Assembly (NCBI GenBank): GCA_017861495.1
Contig: JAGFXW010000038.1
Location: forward strand, 1-29,687
DNA: 29,687 bases
Source: Bacillota bacterium
GTDB lineage: Bacteria; Bacillota_C; Negativicutes; CTSoil-072
Direction: 5' to 3'
Position numbers and translations under genes: made by a program. Shown piece after piece: positions 1 to 8,357 of this stretch; positions within the stretch are counted from its first letter, which is position 1; each line of letters starts with the position of its first letter. The notes below the pieces were generated by a model that saw only the letters and a list, made by a program, of their open reading frames with translations, was not told where the DNA came from and did not search any database.

Positions 1-254
1 ATCCATCGAGCAGTTTGCAGCATGTTTTGGTCAAACCAAGCTCCATCATCCAGCGCGTCGATGAGTGATTTTAACTCATTTGTATCTTCTTCCACAATCT
101 CGACAACGAAACCTTCCATCTCCCGTGAACCAAATGGGACCACTACCCGCCAACCAATATCAACGTGTCGTAATGCTTCGGGAATTGCATAGGAAAATGC
201 TTTTTGTATACTGCTTGCTGTTATATTGATGATTACTTGGGCTACCAATCCCAT
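1..254 (-). CDS. priA: Primosomal protein N' (PriA helicase), N-terminal part only
   Basis: PriA is the 3'-to-5' DNA helicase that restarts stalled replication forks by reloading the replisome. Only the first 84 codons lie in the window; the gene runs off the left edge. The visible part matches the N-terminal 3'-DNA-end-binding domain: after the start come a hydrophobic strand, then FSYAIPE, then a GWRVVVPFGSRE stretch followed by EGFVVEI, the usual order in this family. The start is the ATG at 254, preceded by an AAGGTGG ribosome binding site. It lies downstream of metK on the same strand but is separated by about 280 bases containing a terminator, so it is probably transcribed independently. 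The helicase and zinc domains cannot be checked here. Confidence 0.85.
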   Translation of the reverse strand, partial: MGLVAQVIINITASSIQKAFSYAIPEALRHVDIGWRVVVPFGSREMEGFVVEIVEEDTNELKSLIDALDDGAWFDQNMLQTARW

Positions 255-338
255 AAAATCAGCCACCTTATAACATGATTCTTACTGCCAAAACAGAGTG
301 ATGGAAAACTTCGATGATCTATATTGTTTTCCAAGCGT

Positions 339-371
339 AAAAAACGGGTCCATCACTATACGATGTCCCCG
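339..371 (-). terminator. Intrinsic terminator downstream of metK / candidate RNA
   Basis: On the minus strand CGGG and CCCG enclose a second stem (CAUC/GAUG) with a GA/GA internal loop between them. Six U residues follow directly. It separates metK and the candidate RNA from priA. Confidence 0.7.
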
Positions 372-520
372 TTCGTTACATGAATGTATACTTACTTCAG
401 GTGGAGTTTTTACCCCATCTGAAGTTTAGTCGAATTTACTTACACCCTACAGCCTGTTGATCCCCGTCTTAAGATGGCGGGCGTCCCTGTGCCCCGAATG
501 GGGTATTACAGACTGTGAGA
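339..520 (-). ncRNA. Candidate structured RNA between metK and priA
   Basis: This non-coding stretch after the metK stop folds into several hairpins when read on the minus strand. They are a CCCC-AUUC-GGGG loop enclosed by CUGU/ACAG (about 484-520), a CCCG...CGGG hairpin holding UCUUAAGA, and a 12-base arm pair at 395-424 (CUUCAG...CUGAAG) with two mismatched positions. The stretch ends in a clear intrinsic terminator (339-371). The flanking GUGUA and UAUAC can pair and enclose the CUUCAG hairpin. A further inverted repeat (GGAAAAC/GTTTTCC, 302-332) lies beyond the terminator. I do not recognise a known family. It could be a separate small RNA (a 6S-like RNA is one possibility to test) or just the long 3' UTR of metK. 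The 5' end is not determined. Confidence 0.35.
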
Positions 521-534
521 AGGATGAATTCGAA

Positions 535-1722
535 TTATAAATTTGCTTCTTTTCGCAACAAATCCGCTTTATCAGTATGTTCCCACGGCAAATCAATGTC
601 TGTCCGGCCAAAATGTCCATACGCCGCAGTCTGCCGGTAAATCGGCCGCCGTAAGCCCAGTTTATTAATAATCCCAGCCGGACGCAGATCAAAATGCTTC
701 GCAATCAGTTCAGCAATTAACTCTTCCGAAACTTTTGCCGTGCCGAACGTCTCCACCATGATGGAAACCGGCTTGGCAATACCGATTGCATAGGCCAGTT
801 GAATTTCGCATTTGTCGGCTAAACCTGCAGCCACTACATTTTTCGCCACATACCGTGCCGCATAGGCCGCGGAACGATCAACTTTTGTAGGGTCTTTGCC
901 GGAAAAAGCGCCGCCGCCATGCCGTGCCATTCCGCCATAGGTATCCACAATAATTTTACGTCCGGTAAGGCCTGCATCGCCTTGTGGCCCGCCGACAGCA
1001 AACCGTCCGGTCGGATTAATATAATATTTGGTGTTAGAATCCAATAATTTGGCCGGAACAATCGGTTTAATTACCTTTTCAATAATATCTTTCTCGATCG
1101 TCGTCAATTCGACATCCGGACTATGTTGCGTCGACACTACGACTGTATCGACACGTACAGGAGTATTGCCTTCATATTCCACAGTAACTTGGGTTTTTCC
1201 ATCCGGCCGTAAATAAGGAAGTTCATTTGTTTTGCGAACTTCGGCTAGCCGTCTGGCCAGTTTATGCGCTAATGAAATCGGCAACGGCATATATTCCGGG
1301 GTTTCATTGGTCGCGTAACCAAACATCATGCCTTGATCGCCAGCGCCAATTGCATCAGCCGCATCTTCGCCTCGCTTCGCCTCTAACGCTTTATCTACTC
1401 CCATTGCAATATCGGCCGATTGTTCGTCGATCGAGGTCATAACACCGCAAGTATCGCCGTCAAACCCGTATTTTGCCCGCGTGTAGCCGATGTCTTTGAT
1501 TGTCTGGCGTACGATTTTAGAAATATCGACATAACAATGGGTCGTAATTTCGCCAACAACATGGACCAAACCGGTTGTTACAAGCGTTTCACAAGCAACA
1601 CGCGCAGTAGGATCATGTTCTAAAATTGCATCCAAAATGCTGTCAGATATCTGATCGGCAATTTTATCCGGATGCCCTTCTGTCACAGATTCTGATGTAA
1701 AAAACATTCGTTTTTGTTTCAT
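535..1722 (-). CDS. metK: S-adenosylmethionine synthetase
   Basis: MetK makes S-adenosylmethionine from methionine and ATP, releasing phosphate and pyrophosphate; it is a cytosolic tetramer. The 395-residue protein has the normal family length. It shows the ATP-binding GHPDK motif (residues 16-20), the first signature [12 protein letters not shown] (126-137), and the glycine-rich phosphate loop [16 protein letters not shown] in the central domain. The start is the ATG at 1722, with a GAGGGGGG ribosome binding site. Transcription starts from its own promoter just past coaBC and passes through a SAM-I riboswitch with terminator, so the gene is probably shut down when SAM is plentiful. I see no odd or missing residues. 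Confidence 0.98.
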   Translation of the reverse strand: MKQKRMFFTSESVTEGHPDKIADQISDSILDAILEHDPTARVACETLVTTGLVHVVGEITTHCYVDISKIVRQTIKDIGYTRAKYGFDGDTCGVMTSIDEQSADIAMGVDKALEAKRGEDAADAIGAGDQGMMFGYATNETPEYMPLPISLAHKLARRLAEVRKTNELPYLRPDGKTQVTVEYEGNTPVRVDTVVVSTQHSPDVELTTIEKDIIEKVIKPIVPAKLLDSNTKYYINPTGRFAVGGPQGDAGLTGRKIIVDTYGGMARHGGGAFSGKDPTKVDRSAAYAARYVAKNVVAAGLADKCEIQLAYAIGIAKPVSIMVETFGTAKVSEELIAELIAKHFDLRPAGIINKLGLRRPIYRQTAAYGHFGRTDIDLPWEHTDKADLLRKEANL

Positions 1723-1765
1723 GGCAATCCCCCCTCGTATAGTTTCCGTTCAGCCTCATTGAGCC

Positions 1766-1791
1766 AAAAAAAATCCCCCTGCCGGGAGGAT
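1766..1791 (-). terminator. Riboswitch-controlled terminator of metK
   Basis: AUCCUCC and GGGGGAU form a seven-pair stem with a CGGCA loop followed by eight U residues, between the SAM-I aptamer and the metK ribosome binding site. In S-box leaders this hairpin forms when SAM is bound. Confidence 0.88.
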
Positions 1792-1805
1792 TGTTGTTGA
1801 CATCT

Positions 1806-1904
1806 CCCATCTTGCGATAAATCGCAGGAATTGGCACCGTTTTGGCTTTGACCAATGGTTGCCGCGGTTTCATCGGGCCAATCCCTCAACCAACTCTTGA
1901 TGAG
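1806..1904 (-). promoter_or_regulatory. SAM-I riboswitch (S box) upstream of metK
   Basis: The minus strand carries the S-box core in order: a CUCAUC arm followed by AAGAG, then GAGGGAUUGGCCCGAUGAAAC, then GGCAACC, then GGUGCCAAUUCCUGC, then the closing GAUGGG arm. CUCAUC (1899-1904) and GAUGGG (1806-1811) pair to form P1. These are the conserved segments of the SAM-I aptamer. With the terminator just downstream this is a transcriptional OFF switch, fitting feedback on SAM synthesis. Confidence 0.96.
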
Positions 1905-1930
1905 CAAATATGCAGTTAGCAATAGAACTT

Positions 1931-1959
1931 ATTATAATCGACTTTCTTGCGAAAATCAA
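1931..1959 (-). promoter_or_regulatory. SigA-type promoter for metK leader
   Basis: A TTGATT -35 box (1954-1959) and a TATAAT -10 box (1931-1936) are 17 bases apart. The -35 lies a few bases past the coaBC stop codon, and the start point would fall just ahead of the SAM-I aptamer. Confidence 0.85.
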
Positions 1960-1963
1960 GGTA

Positions 1964-3163
1964 CTAAATTGATTTTACCAACAAAGCATATATCTTATCT
2001 AAAATAACACCTGCAACCTCTTCTTTGGACATCTGGGGCAATTCGTCACACGATCCATCCGGGAAGAGAATTTTTACAATATTCGTATCGGTATTAAAAC
2101 CGGCGCCGGGCAAAGTTACGTCATTGGCCACAATCATATCTAAATTTTTCCGCACTATTTTCTCGCTGGCATTGCTTAACAGTTCCTGTGTCTCGGCGGC
2201 AAAACCAACTAAAATCTGCTGCTTCTTGAGCTGACCTAACTCCAATAAAATATCCGGTGTTTTTTCTAAAATTAATTCGAGGCTGTCTCCGGTTTTTTTG
2301 ATCTTATGCGAATGCACCAGCCGCGGACGATAATCCGCTACGGCTGCCGCTTTAATGACTACATCTACGTTCGGATATTCGGTTAAAACCGCCTCCCGCA
2401 TTTCAGCCGCGGTTTCTACCAGATGCCGTGTAACCCCGGACGGACAAGGCAATGCAGTCGGTCCGGAAACTAATATTACGTCCGCCCCTCGGGCCGCAGC
2501 AACGCTCGCAAGCGCATATCCCATTTTACCGCTTGAACGGTTGCCAATATATCTTACGGGATCAATCGGCTCACGGGTTCCGGCAGCAGTAACCAATACG
2601 CGTTTTCCTTTTAATACATCGCAAGTCTGTAACACGGTCTCCAGGAATTGTACAATGTTTTCCGGCTCCGGCAACCGGCCCGGACCTTCTACTCCGCACG
2701 CCAGCGATCCGATTTCCGGTTCCATAATGGAATATCCTAATGTTCGCAATTTCTTTAAATTCTCTTGCACAACCGGATTCAAAAACATGGCTGAATTCAT
2801 GGCGGGAGCTAATACCACAGGAGATTTCGTAGCCATAACCGTTGTTGATAACATGTCATCGGCGATCCCGTTCGCAATTTTGCCGATAATATCAGCGGTA
2901 GCGGGAGCAATAACAAAAAGATCAGCCAGATTGGCCAACGCAATATGTTCAACCTGCCACTGTTTTACATCGGACCACATGCTGCTGACGACAGGATTTC
3001 CACTGATTTCCTGAAACGTGAGCGGAGCCACAAAACGGGTCGCAGCTTCTGTCATAATGACATGGATGGAAGCACCGGCCTTCTTTAGACGGCTGACTAT
3101 TTCCACTGCCTTATAAACCGCAATTCCGCCTGTAACCCCCAACACGATATGCTTTCCTTTCAC
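1964..3163 (-). CDS. coaBC: Bifunctional phosphopantothenoylcysteine decarboxylase / phosphopantothenate-cysteine ligase
   Basis: CoaBC carries out two steps of coenzyme A synthesis: joining cysteine to 4'-phosphopantothenate (CoaB, using CTP) and decarboxylating the product (CoaC, FMN-dependent). The 399-residue protein has the CoaC flavoprotein domain first (residues ~1-180), with LGVTGGIAVYKA, the PAMN catalytic motif, and a conserved Cys in LACGVEGPGRLPEPE. CoaB follows (~185-399), with VLVTAAGTREPIDPVRYIGN, SSGKMGYALA, and the KIKK lysines near residue 290. The start is a GTG at 3163, eight bases after an AGGAGG that overlaps the rpoZ stop codon, so the two genes are tightly coupled. It is the last gene of the yicC-remA-gmk-rpoZ-coaBC run. 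Confidence 0.97.
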   Translation of the reverse strand: MKGKHIVLGVTGGIAVYKAVEIVSRLKKAGASIHVIMTEAATRFVAPLTFQEISGNPVVSSMWSDVKQWQVEHIALANLADLFVIAPATADIIGKIANGIADDMLSTTVMATKSPVVLAPAMNSAMFLNPVVQENLKKLRTLGYSIMEPEIGSLACGVEGPGRLPEPENIVQFLETVLQTCDVLKGKRVLVTAAGTREPIDPVRYIGNRSSGKMGYALASVAAARGADVILVSGPTALPCPSGVTRHLVETAAEMREAVLTEYPNVDVVIKAAAVADYRPRLVHSHKIKKTGDSLELILEKTPDILLELGQLKKQQILVGFAAETQELLSNASEKIVRKNLDMIVANDVTLPGAGFNTDTNIVKILFPDGSCDELPQMSKEEVAGVILDKIYALLVKSI

Positions 3164-3175
3164 AACAGCGGCCTC

Positions 3176-3382
3176 CTATTTAATACCAATTTTAGTGCGT
3201 TCATATGTAATTTTATCGGCATCCAATTCTTCTAAGGCAACGGTTACCGGTTTGTTGGATCGCGCTTCCACCAGTATAGTTTGTCCACCCATGATTTCTC
3301 TGGCCCTTTTCGCTGCCAAAACAACTAAAGTGTACTTGCTGTCTACCTTTTTTACCAATTCATCCAATGAAGGTTTAATCAT
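3176..3382 (-). CDS. rpoZ: RNA polymerase omega subunit
   Basis: Omega is the small RNA polymerase subunit that helps fold and hold beta'. The 68-residue protein contains the family core KYTLVVLAAKRAREI near residues 18-32, followed by a basic and acidic tail typical of Gram-positive omegas. I prefer the ATG at 3382 because an AAGGAG lies eight bases upstream. A TTG two codons earlier is too close to that site. It sits between gmk and coaBC, the usual gmk-rpoZ-coaBC order in Bacillota, and is probably co-transcribed with them. Confidence 0.95.
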   Translation of the reverse strand: MIKPSLDELVKKVDSKYTLVVLAAKRAREIMGGQTILVEARSNKPVTVALEELDADKITYERTKIGIK

Positions 3383-3408
3383 ATTCAAATCTCCTTTAAA
3401 AACATTTT

Positions 3409-4029
3409 TTAACCGATCGAGCCGGTATCTGAAATCGTTTCAATCAGTTTAACATTGCGTTCCATGCGGCACTTTTCCGCTAAAATAATAGCCTCTACCT
3501 TCCCGACTGCTTCCGTCAGCTTATCATTGACCACTAAATAATGATAGTTCGTTGCCATCGATAATTCTTCCCGTACACATTGCAGCCGTTTACGGATGAC
3601 ATCAGGACTGTCAGTACCTCTTTGCCAGAGACGCTCAGATAATTCAACCAAGGATGGTGGGACGATAAAAATAAATGTTCCTTCGGGGAATTTGTTTTTC
3701 ACTTTCATGGCGCCTTGTATATCGATTTCTAAAACAACATCCTGCCCTTTTCCCAACACCTCATCCACATAAGCGCGCGGAGTTCCATAAAAATTGCCAT
3801 AAACCTCGGCCCATTCCAATAATTCATCACGTTCAATCATTGCCAGGAACTGTTCTTTCGAAAGAAACCAATAATTAACTCCGTTGATTTCTCCTTCACG
3901 CGGCTGACGGGTGGTTGCCGAAATGGAATAATGAAGTTCAGGATGTTGTTGTAATAACTCTTTACAAATCGTTCCCTTCCCTGCACCGGAAGGCCCAGAT
4001 ATAACGATAAGATTACCTTGCTGTATCAT
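3409..4029 (-). CDS. gmk: Guanylate kinase
   Basis: Gmk phosphorylates GMP to GDP with ATP and is essential for guanine nucleotide supply; it acts in the cytosol. The protein is 206 residues from the chosen start. The P-loop GPSGAGKGT lies at the N terminus, followed by the GMP-binding segment (SISATTRQPREGE) and YGTPRAYVDE, then VVLEIDIQGA and the lid RQR-like region WQRGTDSPDVIRKRL. The ATG at 4029 is favoured because an AAGGAG lies seven bases before it. An in-frame GTG at 4047 has no comparable site. It follows remA by about 20 bases and precedes rpoZ, matching the standard operon. Confidence 0.97.
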   Translation of the reverse strand: MIQQGNLIVISGPSGAGKGTICKELLQQHPELHYSISATTRQPREGEINGVNYWFLSKEQFLAMIERDELLEWAEVYGNFYGTPRAYVDEVLGKGQDVVLEIDIQGAMKVKNKFPEGTFIFIVPPSLVELSERLWQRGTDSPDVIRKRLQCVREELSMATNYHYLVVNDKLTEAVGKVEAIILAEKCRMERNVKLIETISDTGSIG

Positions 4030-4050
4030 TAAATTACTCCTTACCACCGG

Positions 4051-4317
4051 TCATTCTGCCGCCTCATCCGCCGTATCTTTGCTGGCTAAACGATGGGCTA
4101 CTGTTTCCGGCTGGACAGCGGACAAAATGACATGATCACTATCGGTTATAATCACCGCACGGGTTCGCCGTCCATACGTCGCATCAATCAGCATTCCCCG
4201 ATCGCGGGCTTCCTGAATGATCCGTTTGATCGGCGCGGATTCAGGGCTCACAATAGCAATAATTCGGTTGGCGGATACAATGTTGCCAAAACCAATATTA
4301 ATTAACTTAATCTCCAT
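4051..4317 (-). CDS. remA: RemA family regulator (DUF370)
   Basis: RemA is a small DNA-binding protein; in Bacillus subtilis it activates extracellular-matrix and osmoprotection operons and forms ring-like oligomers. This 88-residue protein matches the family along its whole length, starting [12 protein letters not shown] with [15 protein letters not shown] and [20 protein letters not shown]. The arginine-rich stretch is the family's likely DNA-contact surface. An AGGAGG lies ten bases before the ATG at 4317. It lies between yicC and gmk, its usual place in Bacillota. Whether it controls biofilm genes in this organism is inference from the family. Confidence 0.93.
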   Translation of the reverse strand: MEIKLINIGFGNIVSANRIIAIVSPESAPIKRIIQEARDRGMLIDATYGRRTRAVIITDSDHVILSAVQPETVAHRLASKDTADEAAE

Positions 4318-4351
4318 TCAATGAATTCCTCCTGTTATTTTAGGCAATTAT

Positions 4352-5154
4352 CTATTCTATATTTTGAATTTGCTCCCTGACCTTTTCAATTTCGCTTTTA
4401 ATGTCAATCACAAGGTTCGCAATCGAAACATCGTTGGCTTTCGAAGCGATCGTATTTGCCTCCCGGTTCATTTCCTGCACAATAAAGTCAAGTTTTCTCC
4501 CCACCGGTTCCTCCAGAGCCAAACTGGAACGAAATTGATTAAAATGACTTTGCAACCGGACCAATTCTTCCGTAAAATTCGTTCGATCCGCAAAAATGGC
4601 GCACTCCTGCAACAACCGGCTTTCATCCGGTTCAGCGCCGACTTCCGCCAATAGGTCACGCATCCTGTCCAATAAAGAATTTCTATATTGTTTCCAAACG
4701 TTCGGCGCGTTCACTTCTACTTGCGCAACCAAACCTTGCAGCTTATCAATTCGCATCATTAAATCCTGGTAAATATTTGCGCCTTCCTCTTGCCGCATGG
4801 TCATCAAATTTTGAATTGCCGCATCAACGGCAACCGATAGATTGGGCCAAAACGTAATTGCTTCTTCATGCACTTCTTCCACTTTTAAAACTCTTTATCC
4901 ACTACCACATTGCGTTTACCTTCACTGTACTCATCAGCGGTCACAAAAACATCAATCCGTCCGCGGGATAACGAATTCGTTACCTGTTTACGGATTTTAT
5001 CTTCCAAACTGCCAAATTTTTTCGGCATCCGAATAACAACTTCATTGTAGCGATGGTTCACCGCTTTCATTTCAACAATAAACCGTCGATTTTCATCAAA
5101 GCATTCGCCTCGTCCAAATCCAGTCATGCTTTTCAGCACTGTAAAATACACCAT
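4352..5154 (-). pseudogene. yicC: YicC/YloC-family endoribonuclease gene, interrupted by internal deletion and frameshift
   Basis: YicC-family proteins are stress-associated endoribonucleases of about 290 residues. Here the gene is in two pieces. The first (4885-5154, 89 codons) has the SMTGFGRGE start motif and the N-terminal domain as far as VVVDKE, then stops at a TAA. The second (in frame from about 4893 down to 4352) resumes at VLKVEEVHEEA and includes the whole C-terminal DUF1732 part: FADRTN, ESHF-like QSHF, EPVGRKLDFIVQEMNRE, and IASKAND. The two frames differ, and the total (about 265 residues) is short, so roughly 25-35 residues are missing at the junction near 4890-4896. Either the gene is truly broken or the assembly lost a segment. 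It heads the remA-gmk-rpoZ-coaBC run. The exact start is uncertain because the AAAGG site is very close to the ATG. Confidence 0.85.
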
Positions 5155-5278
5155 CCTTTAGTATGTCGAATATTGCCTTGTATTCCTAGGAGTATTTCTC
5201 CATTCTCAGTCTAATTCCTTTTTTCCTAACAATTACAAGTTTGATTCTTATGGTTTGAAAATACAAGAGCTCCCCAGT

Positions 5279-5304
5279 AAAAAAATCGGTCCGGTTAAGG
5301 ACCG
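5279..5304 (-). terminator. Intrinsic terminator after dapF
   Basis: CGGUCC and GGACCG form a perfect six-pair stem with a UUAACC loop, followed by A and seven U residues on the minus strand. It lies just beyond the dapF stop and separates dapF from yicC. Confidence 0.92.
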
Positions 5305-5340
5305 AAATAAGAAATAACCAGTATCAGCTCTTCAAGCTGG

Positions 5341-6177
5341 TCAGCTTAGTCGATATTCGCCTTGAAAAACTTCAACAGCAGGACCCGACATGTAGATATG
5401 TTCATCAGCGCCCCACTCGACATCAAGATCGCCGCCATCCAAATGGATTGTCGCTTTCCGTCCGGTTTTTCCGTTCAAAACACAAGCTACTATCGTTGCG
5501 CTGGCGCCCGTGCCACAGGCCAGGGTAATACCTGCGCCACGTTCCCAAACCCGCATCCGCACTTCTTTGTCACTTACGACCTGGACAAATTCAACATTGG
5601 TTTTTTTGGGGAAAAAAGGATGCGTTTCAATATATGGTCCTATCCCGGCTAGATCGATTTTCTCCATGTCATCTACAAAGATGACACAGTGGGGGTTTCC
5701 CATGGAAACACAAGTAACAGCAAACGTTTTTCCTGCTGCTTCTAATGGAATATTGACTGCCTGTTCATCCGGATTGCCCGTCATAGGGATTAAGTTTCTT
5801 GCCAAAACCGGTTTTCCCATATCAACCCGTACTGTTTGAATTTCATTTCCATTAAAAATTAACTCTGGTTTAATCAACCCAGCTAAAGTTTCCAAAGTCA
5901 TTTTCGTCTTATCCGTTAACCCATGTTCATATACATAGCGGGCAACACATCGAGTTACATTCCCGCACATTTCCGCCTCACTTCCATCCGAATTGAAAAT
6001 TCGCATTTTAAAATCCGCTTTTTCCGATGGCAAGATCAAAACCAAACCGTCAGCGCCGATACCAAAATGCCGGTCACATACTTTAATTGCCGCTTGCGAA
6101 TAATCCTCAATATGCTCTTTAAAGCCATCAACCAGTACAAAGTCATTCCCTTGTCCCTGAACTTTCGTAAATTGCAT
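5341..6177 (-). CDS. dapF: Diaminopimelate epimerase
   Basis: DapF interconverts LL- and meso-diaminopimelate, the last shared step before lysine and peptidoglycan precursor synthesis, using two cysteines as acid and base and no cofactor. The 278-residue protein shows both: Cys71 in [12 protein letters not shown] and Cys221 in [13 protein letters not shown]. The N terminus ([11 protein letters not shown]) matches the family pattern. The ATG at 6177 has a GAGGAGG site seven bases upstream. The gene is single, with a -10 box upstream and a strong terminator downstream. It is divergent from rqcH on the other strand. Confidence 0.97.
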   Translation of the reverse strand: MQFTKVQGQGNDFVLVDGFKEHIEDYSQAAIKVCDRHFGIGADGLVLILPSEKADFKMRIFNSDGSEAEMCGNVTRCVARYVYEHGLTDKTKMTLETLAGLIKPELIFNGNEIQTVRVDMGKPVLARNLIPMTGNPDEQAVNIPLEAAGKTFAVTCVSMGNPHCVIFVDDMEKIDLAGIGPYIETHPFFPKKTNVEFVQVVSDKEVRMRVWERGAGITLACGTGASATIVACVLNGKTGRKATIHLDGGDLDVEWGADEHIYMSGPAVEVFQGEYRLS

Positions 6178-6225
6178 ATTCCAGCCTCCTCGCCGTATCC
6201 CCGATTGTAAACGTATTTATCAACC

Positions 6226-6231
6226 ATTATA
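6226..6231 (-). promoter_or_regulatory. Likely -10 box for dapF
   Basis: A perfect TATAAT lies about 50 bases upstream of the dapF start codon. The -35 region 17 bases further up (TGTTCA) is a weak match, so the promoter is plausible but not certain. Confidence 0.5.
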
Positions 6232-6299
6232 CCATCAATGCTTTGCGCTGAACACAGACCCGGAAGATATTTATTGAAAACAAGCCAATATACGCTGGT

Positions 6300-6329
6300 T
6301 TGACCCATGGAAAGGAAAGATGCTATACT
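6300..6329 (+). promoter_or_regulatory. SigA-type promoter for rqcH
   Basis: TTGACC (6300-6305) and TATACT (6324-6329) are separated by 18 bases and lie about 30 bases ahead of the rqcH start codon at 6358, the right geometry for a vegetative promoter. Confidence 0.7.
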
Positions 6330-6357
6330 AAAATTAACTTGTAATGGAGGAAATTGT

Positions 6358-8115
6358 ATGAGCCTCGACGGTTTATCCTTATCGTTTTTAGTCAAAGAAC
6401 TGAATCAGTGTCTGGCAGGTGGTCGGATTGACAAAATCTTTCAACCACAAAAAGCAACACTCGTGCTGACAATCCGGTTAGCAAATGAATCTGTCCGTCT
6501 GCTATTATCAGCAAACGCCGAACACCCTCGTGTCCAATTAACAGAAACCATATTGGAAAATCCCGATGTGCCGCCGGCTTTTTGCATGTTGCTGCGTAAA
6601 CACCTCGAAGGCGGACGCATATCCGGTTTTGAACAAGAAAGCCTTGACCGGATCGTCCGTTTGTACATTGACCACCGCGATGAGCATGGAGCGATTGTTA
6701 CCAAATGCCTCATCATAGAAATAATGGGTAAACACAGCAATATTATTCTGGCTCAGAATGGCGTCATTATGGATGCCATTCGTCGGGTCGGATCCGGGAT
6801 CAGCCGGCACCGCCAAGTGTTGCCCGGACTCTCCTACGCGCTGCCGCCCGGCCAATTGCGGCTGAACCTACTGGAGACACAAACCGAAATTTTTATCAAA
6901 GCACTGTTAACCGCTCCCACTACAATGTTGTTAACGAAAGCGCTCATTAGTACGGCAATCGGAATGGGGCCGATAACGGCCCGTGAACTGCTATACCACT
7001 GCGGCCTGCCCGCCAATATCACCCTCGCAGAGCTTGATGATGCAGACATTCTGGAGTTGAGAACCGTCATTTATAATTTTATTTCTGATTTAACAAACGG
7101 ACAGTCTGTGCCAACCGTAGCTGTCGACAGCAACAACCGTATCGCGGCCATTGCCGCATTTGCCCTGGATCACTTGCCGGCCGAAATTCAACGTCAATTT
7201 GCGACGATGAGCCAAGCGGAAGACTTTGTCGAAGCTTTGGCCGGTTGTCAGCATCTACCGGAAAAAGATGTCCTATTAAAATTGCTTACCGGCGAACTGT
7301 CACGAGCCGAACGCAAGTTCAATGTACTTACCGAAGAATTGGCTGTCGCCCAAAATGCCGATTGTTTACGGAAATATGCCGACACCATTATGACCTATTT
7401 ACCAACAATCAACCCCCATGTTGATACAATCGACCTGCCGGATTTATACGGCACCGATCCGGAGGCCGAACAAATCACAATCCCCCTCGACCCGCAACTT
7501 ACGCCAGTGGAAAATGCGCAAGCATATTATACTCGCTACAACAAGCAAAAACGGGCGCAAACCCTTTTGGTGGACCAATTGGATCAATGCAGCAAAGAAA
7601 AAGATTATTTGGAAACTGTTTATGTTGCTTTGGAACATTCTACGGCTAAAGCGGATATTGATGAGATCCGTACAGAATTAACCCAGACAGGGTATTTGCG
7701 TTCCATCAACAAACGCCGGCCATCGGCCCCCCTTTCCCAGCCATTAAACGGAAAAACTACCGATGGAATTGCCTTTTTGGTTGGAAAAAACAACAGGCAA
7801 AACGATTTCGTTACCTTTAAACAAGCCAGGGCCGACGATATCTGGCTGCACACAAAAGATATCCCCGGTTCTCATGTTATCTTGCAGACCGGATCACAAA
7901 CCCCTTCAAGCGAAACACTGGCCGAGGCGGCGCAATTGGCGGCATTTTTTAGCAAAGCGCGGGTTTCGTCCAACGTACCAGTGGACTACACCCGCCGCCG
8001 TTATGTCAAAAAACCGAATGGGGCAAAACCCGGATTTGTAATTTATGACCATCAAACAACATTATTCGTAACACCGGATGAAAAATTAATACAAACTCTA
8101 CTAAAAAAAGAATAA
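6358..8115 (+). CDS. rqcH: Ribosome quality-control protein RqcH (NFACT / FpbA family)
   Basis: RqcH is the bacterial Rqc2/NEMF homologue: it binds 50S subunits still carrying a stalled peptidyl-tRNA and brings tRNA-Ala to add C-terminal alanine tails. It was earlier described as a fibronectin-binding protein. The 585-residue product has the family layout: NFACT-N domain (about 1-190) with LVKELNQCLAGGRIDKI, a middle HhH and coiled-coil part (about 190-430), and the NFACT-R domain with ARADDIWLHTKDIPGSHVIL and NVPVDYTRRRYVKKP near the C terminus. The DIWLH motif is the family hallmark. The ATG at 6358 has a TGGAGG site seven bases upstream; in-frame codons before it lie inside the promoter. 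The gene stands alone and divergent from dapF. Confidence 0.95.
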   Translation: MSLDGLSLSFLVKELNQCLAGGRIDKIFQPQKATLVLTIRLANESVRLLLSANAEHPRVQLTETILENPDVPPAFCMLLRKHLEGGRISGFEQESLDRIVRLYIDHRDEHGAIVTKCLIIEIMGKHSNIILAQNGVIMDAIRRVGSGISRHRQVLPGLSYALPPGQLRLNLLETQTEIFIKALLTAPTTMLLTKALISTAIGMGPITARELLYHCGLPANITLAELDDADILELRTVIYNFISDLTNGQSVPTVAVDSNNRIAAIAAFALDHLPAEIQRQFATMSQAEDFVEALAGCQHLPEKDVLLKLLTGELSRAERKFNVLTEELAVAQNADCLRKYADTIMTYLPTINPHVDTIDLPDLYGTDPEAEQITIPLDPQLTPVENAQAYYTRYNKQKRAQTLLVDQLDQCSKEKDYLETVYVALEHSTAKADIDEIRTELTQTGYLRSINKRRPSAPLSQPLNGKTTDGIAFLVGKNNRQNDFVTFKQARADDIWLHTKDIPGSHVILQTGSQTPSSETLAEAAQLAAFFSKARVSSNVPVDYTRRRYVKKPNGAKPGFVIYDHQTTLFVTPDEKLIQTLLKKE

Positions 8116-8193
8116 CCCATAAAATAAAATAGCAAAACTAATAAATAAAATTGCAGTAATCAACAGATAATACACTCTTTTAAATATATCCAT
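8101..8193 (-). CDS. Possible 30-residue single-span membrane protein
   Basis: A short ORF reads MDIFKRVYYLL followed by a hydrophobic run (ITAILFISFAILFYG) and a phenylalanine-rich end, so it would be one membrane helix with a basic N terminus on the inside. A GGAG lies nine bases before the ATG at 8193. Its last 15 bases overlap the end of rqcH on the opposite strand. No clear promoter is visible, and the bidirectional terminator at 8245-8289 lies upstream of it, so expression is unproven. I do not recognise a family. The coding case rests only on the hydrophobic pattern and the ribosome binding site. Confidence 0.4.
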   Translation of the reverse strand: MDIFKRVYYLLITAILFISFAILFYGLFFF

Positions 8194-8244
8194 CAAAACA
8201 CACTCCATTGCTTTTGGCGGTGCAGAATAATTTTTATTATGCAT

Positions 8245-8289
8245 AAAACAGGCTACTTAATCCTAAATTAGGAATTAGTAGCCTGTTTT
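8245..8289. terminator. Bidirectional terminator between rqcH and the ppsA region
   Basis: AAAACAGGCTAC and GTAGCCTGTTTT form a long stem with an imperfect inner stem (CCTA/TAGG). There is a T run on the 3' side in both directions. It lies between the convergent rqcH and ppsA transcripts and probably serves both. Confidence 0.85.
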
Positions 8290-8357
8290 CATTCTCTTTC
8301 ACCGCAACGTCTTGTCTTCTCAAAATATTTTTTCCCATTCGATTACGCAATATCATT

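Noticed and set aside
395..424. CTTCAGGTGGAG hairpin read as a plus-strand terminator
   Set aside because: The stem is good on the plus strand but no T run follows it and no plus-strand gene lies upstream. The terminator at 339-371 supports minus-strand transcription instead.
2355..3014. Long plus-strand ORF of 219 codons
   Set aside because: It lies entirely antisense to coaBC, has no ribosome binding site or recognisable motif, and the minus-strand frame is clearly the conserved protein.
5168..5220. TACTCCTAGGAATA near-palindrome upstream of yicC as an operator
   Set aside because: It is a single imperfect 14-base palindrome with no second copy and no clear promoter next to it, so chance is a sufficient explanation.
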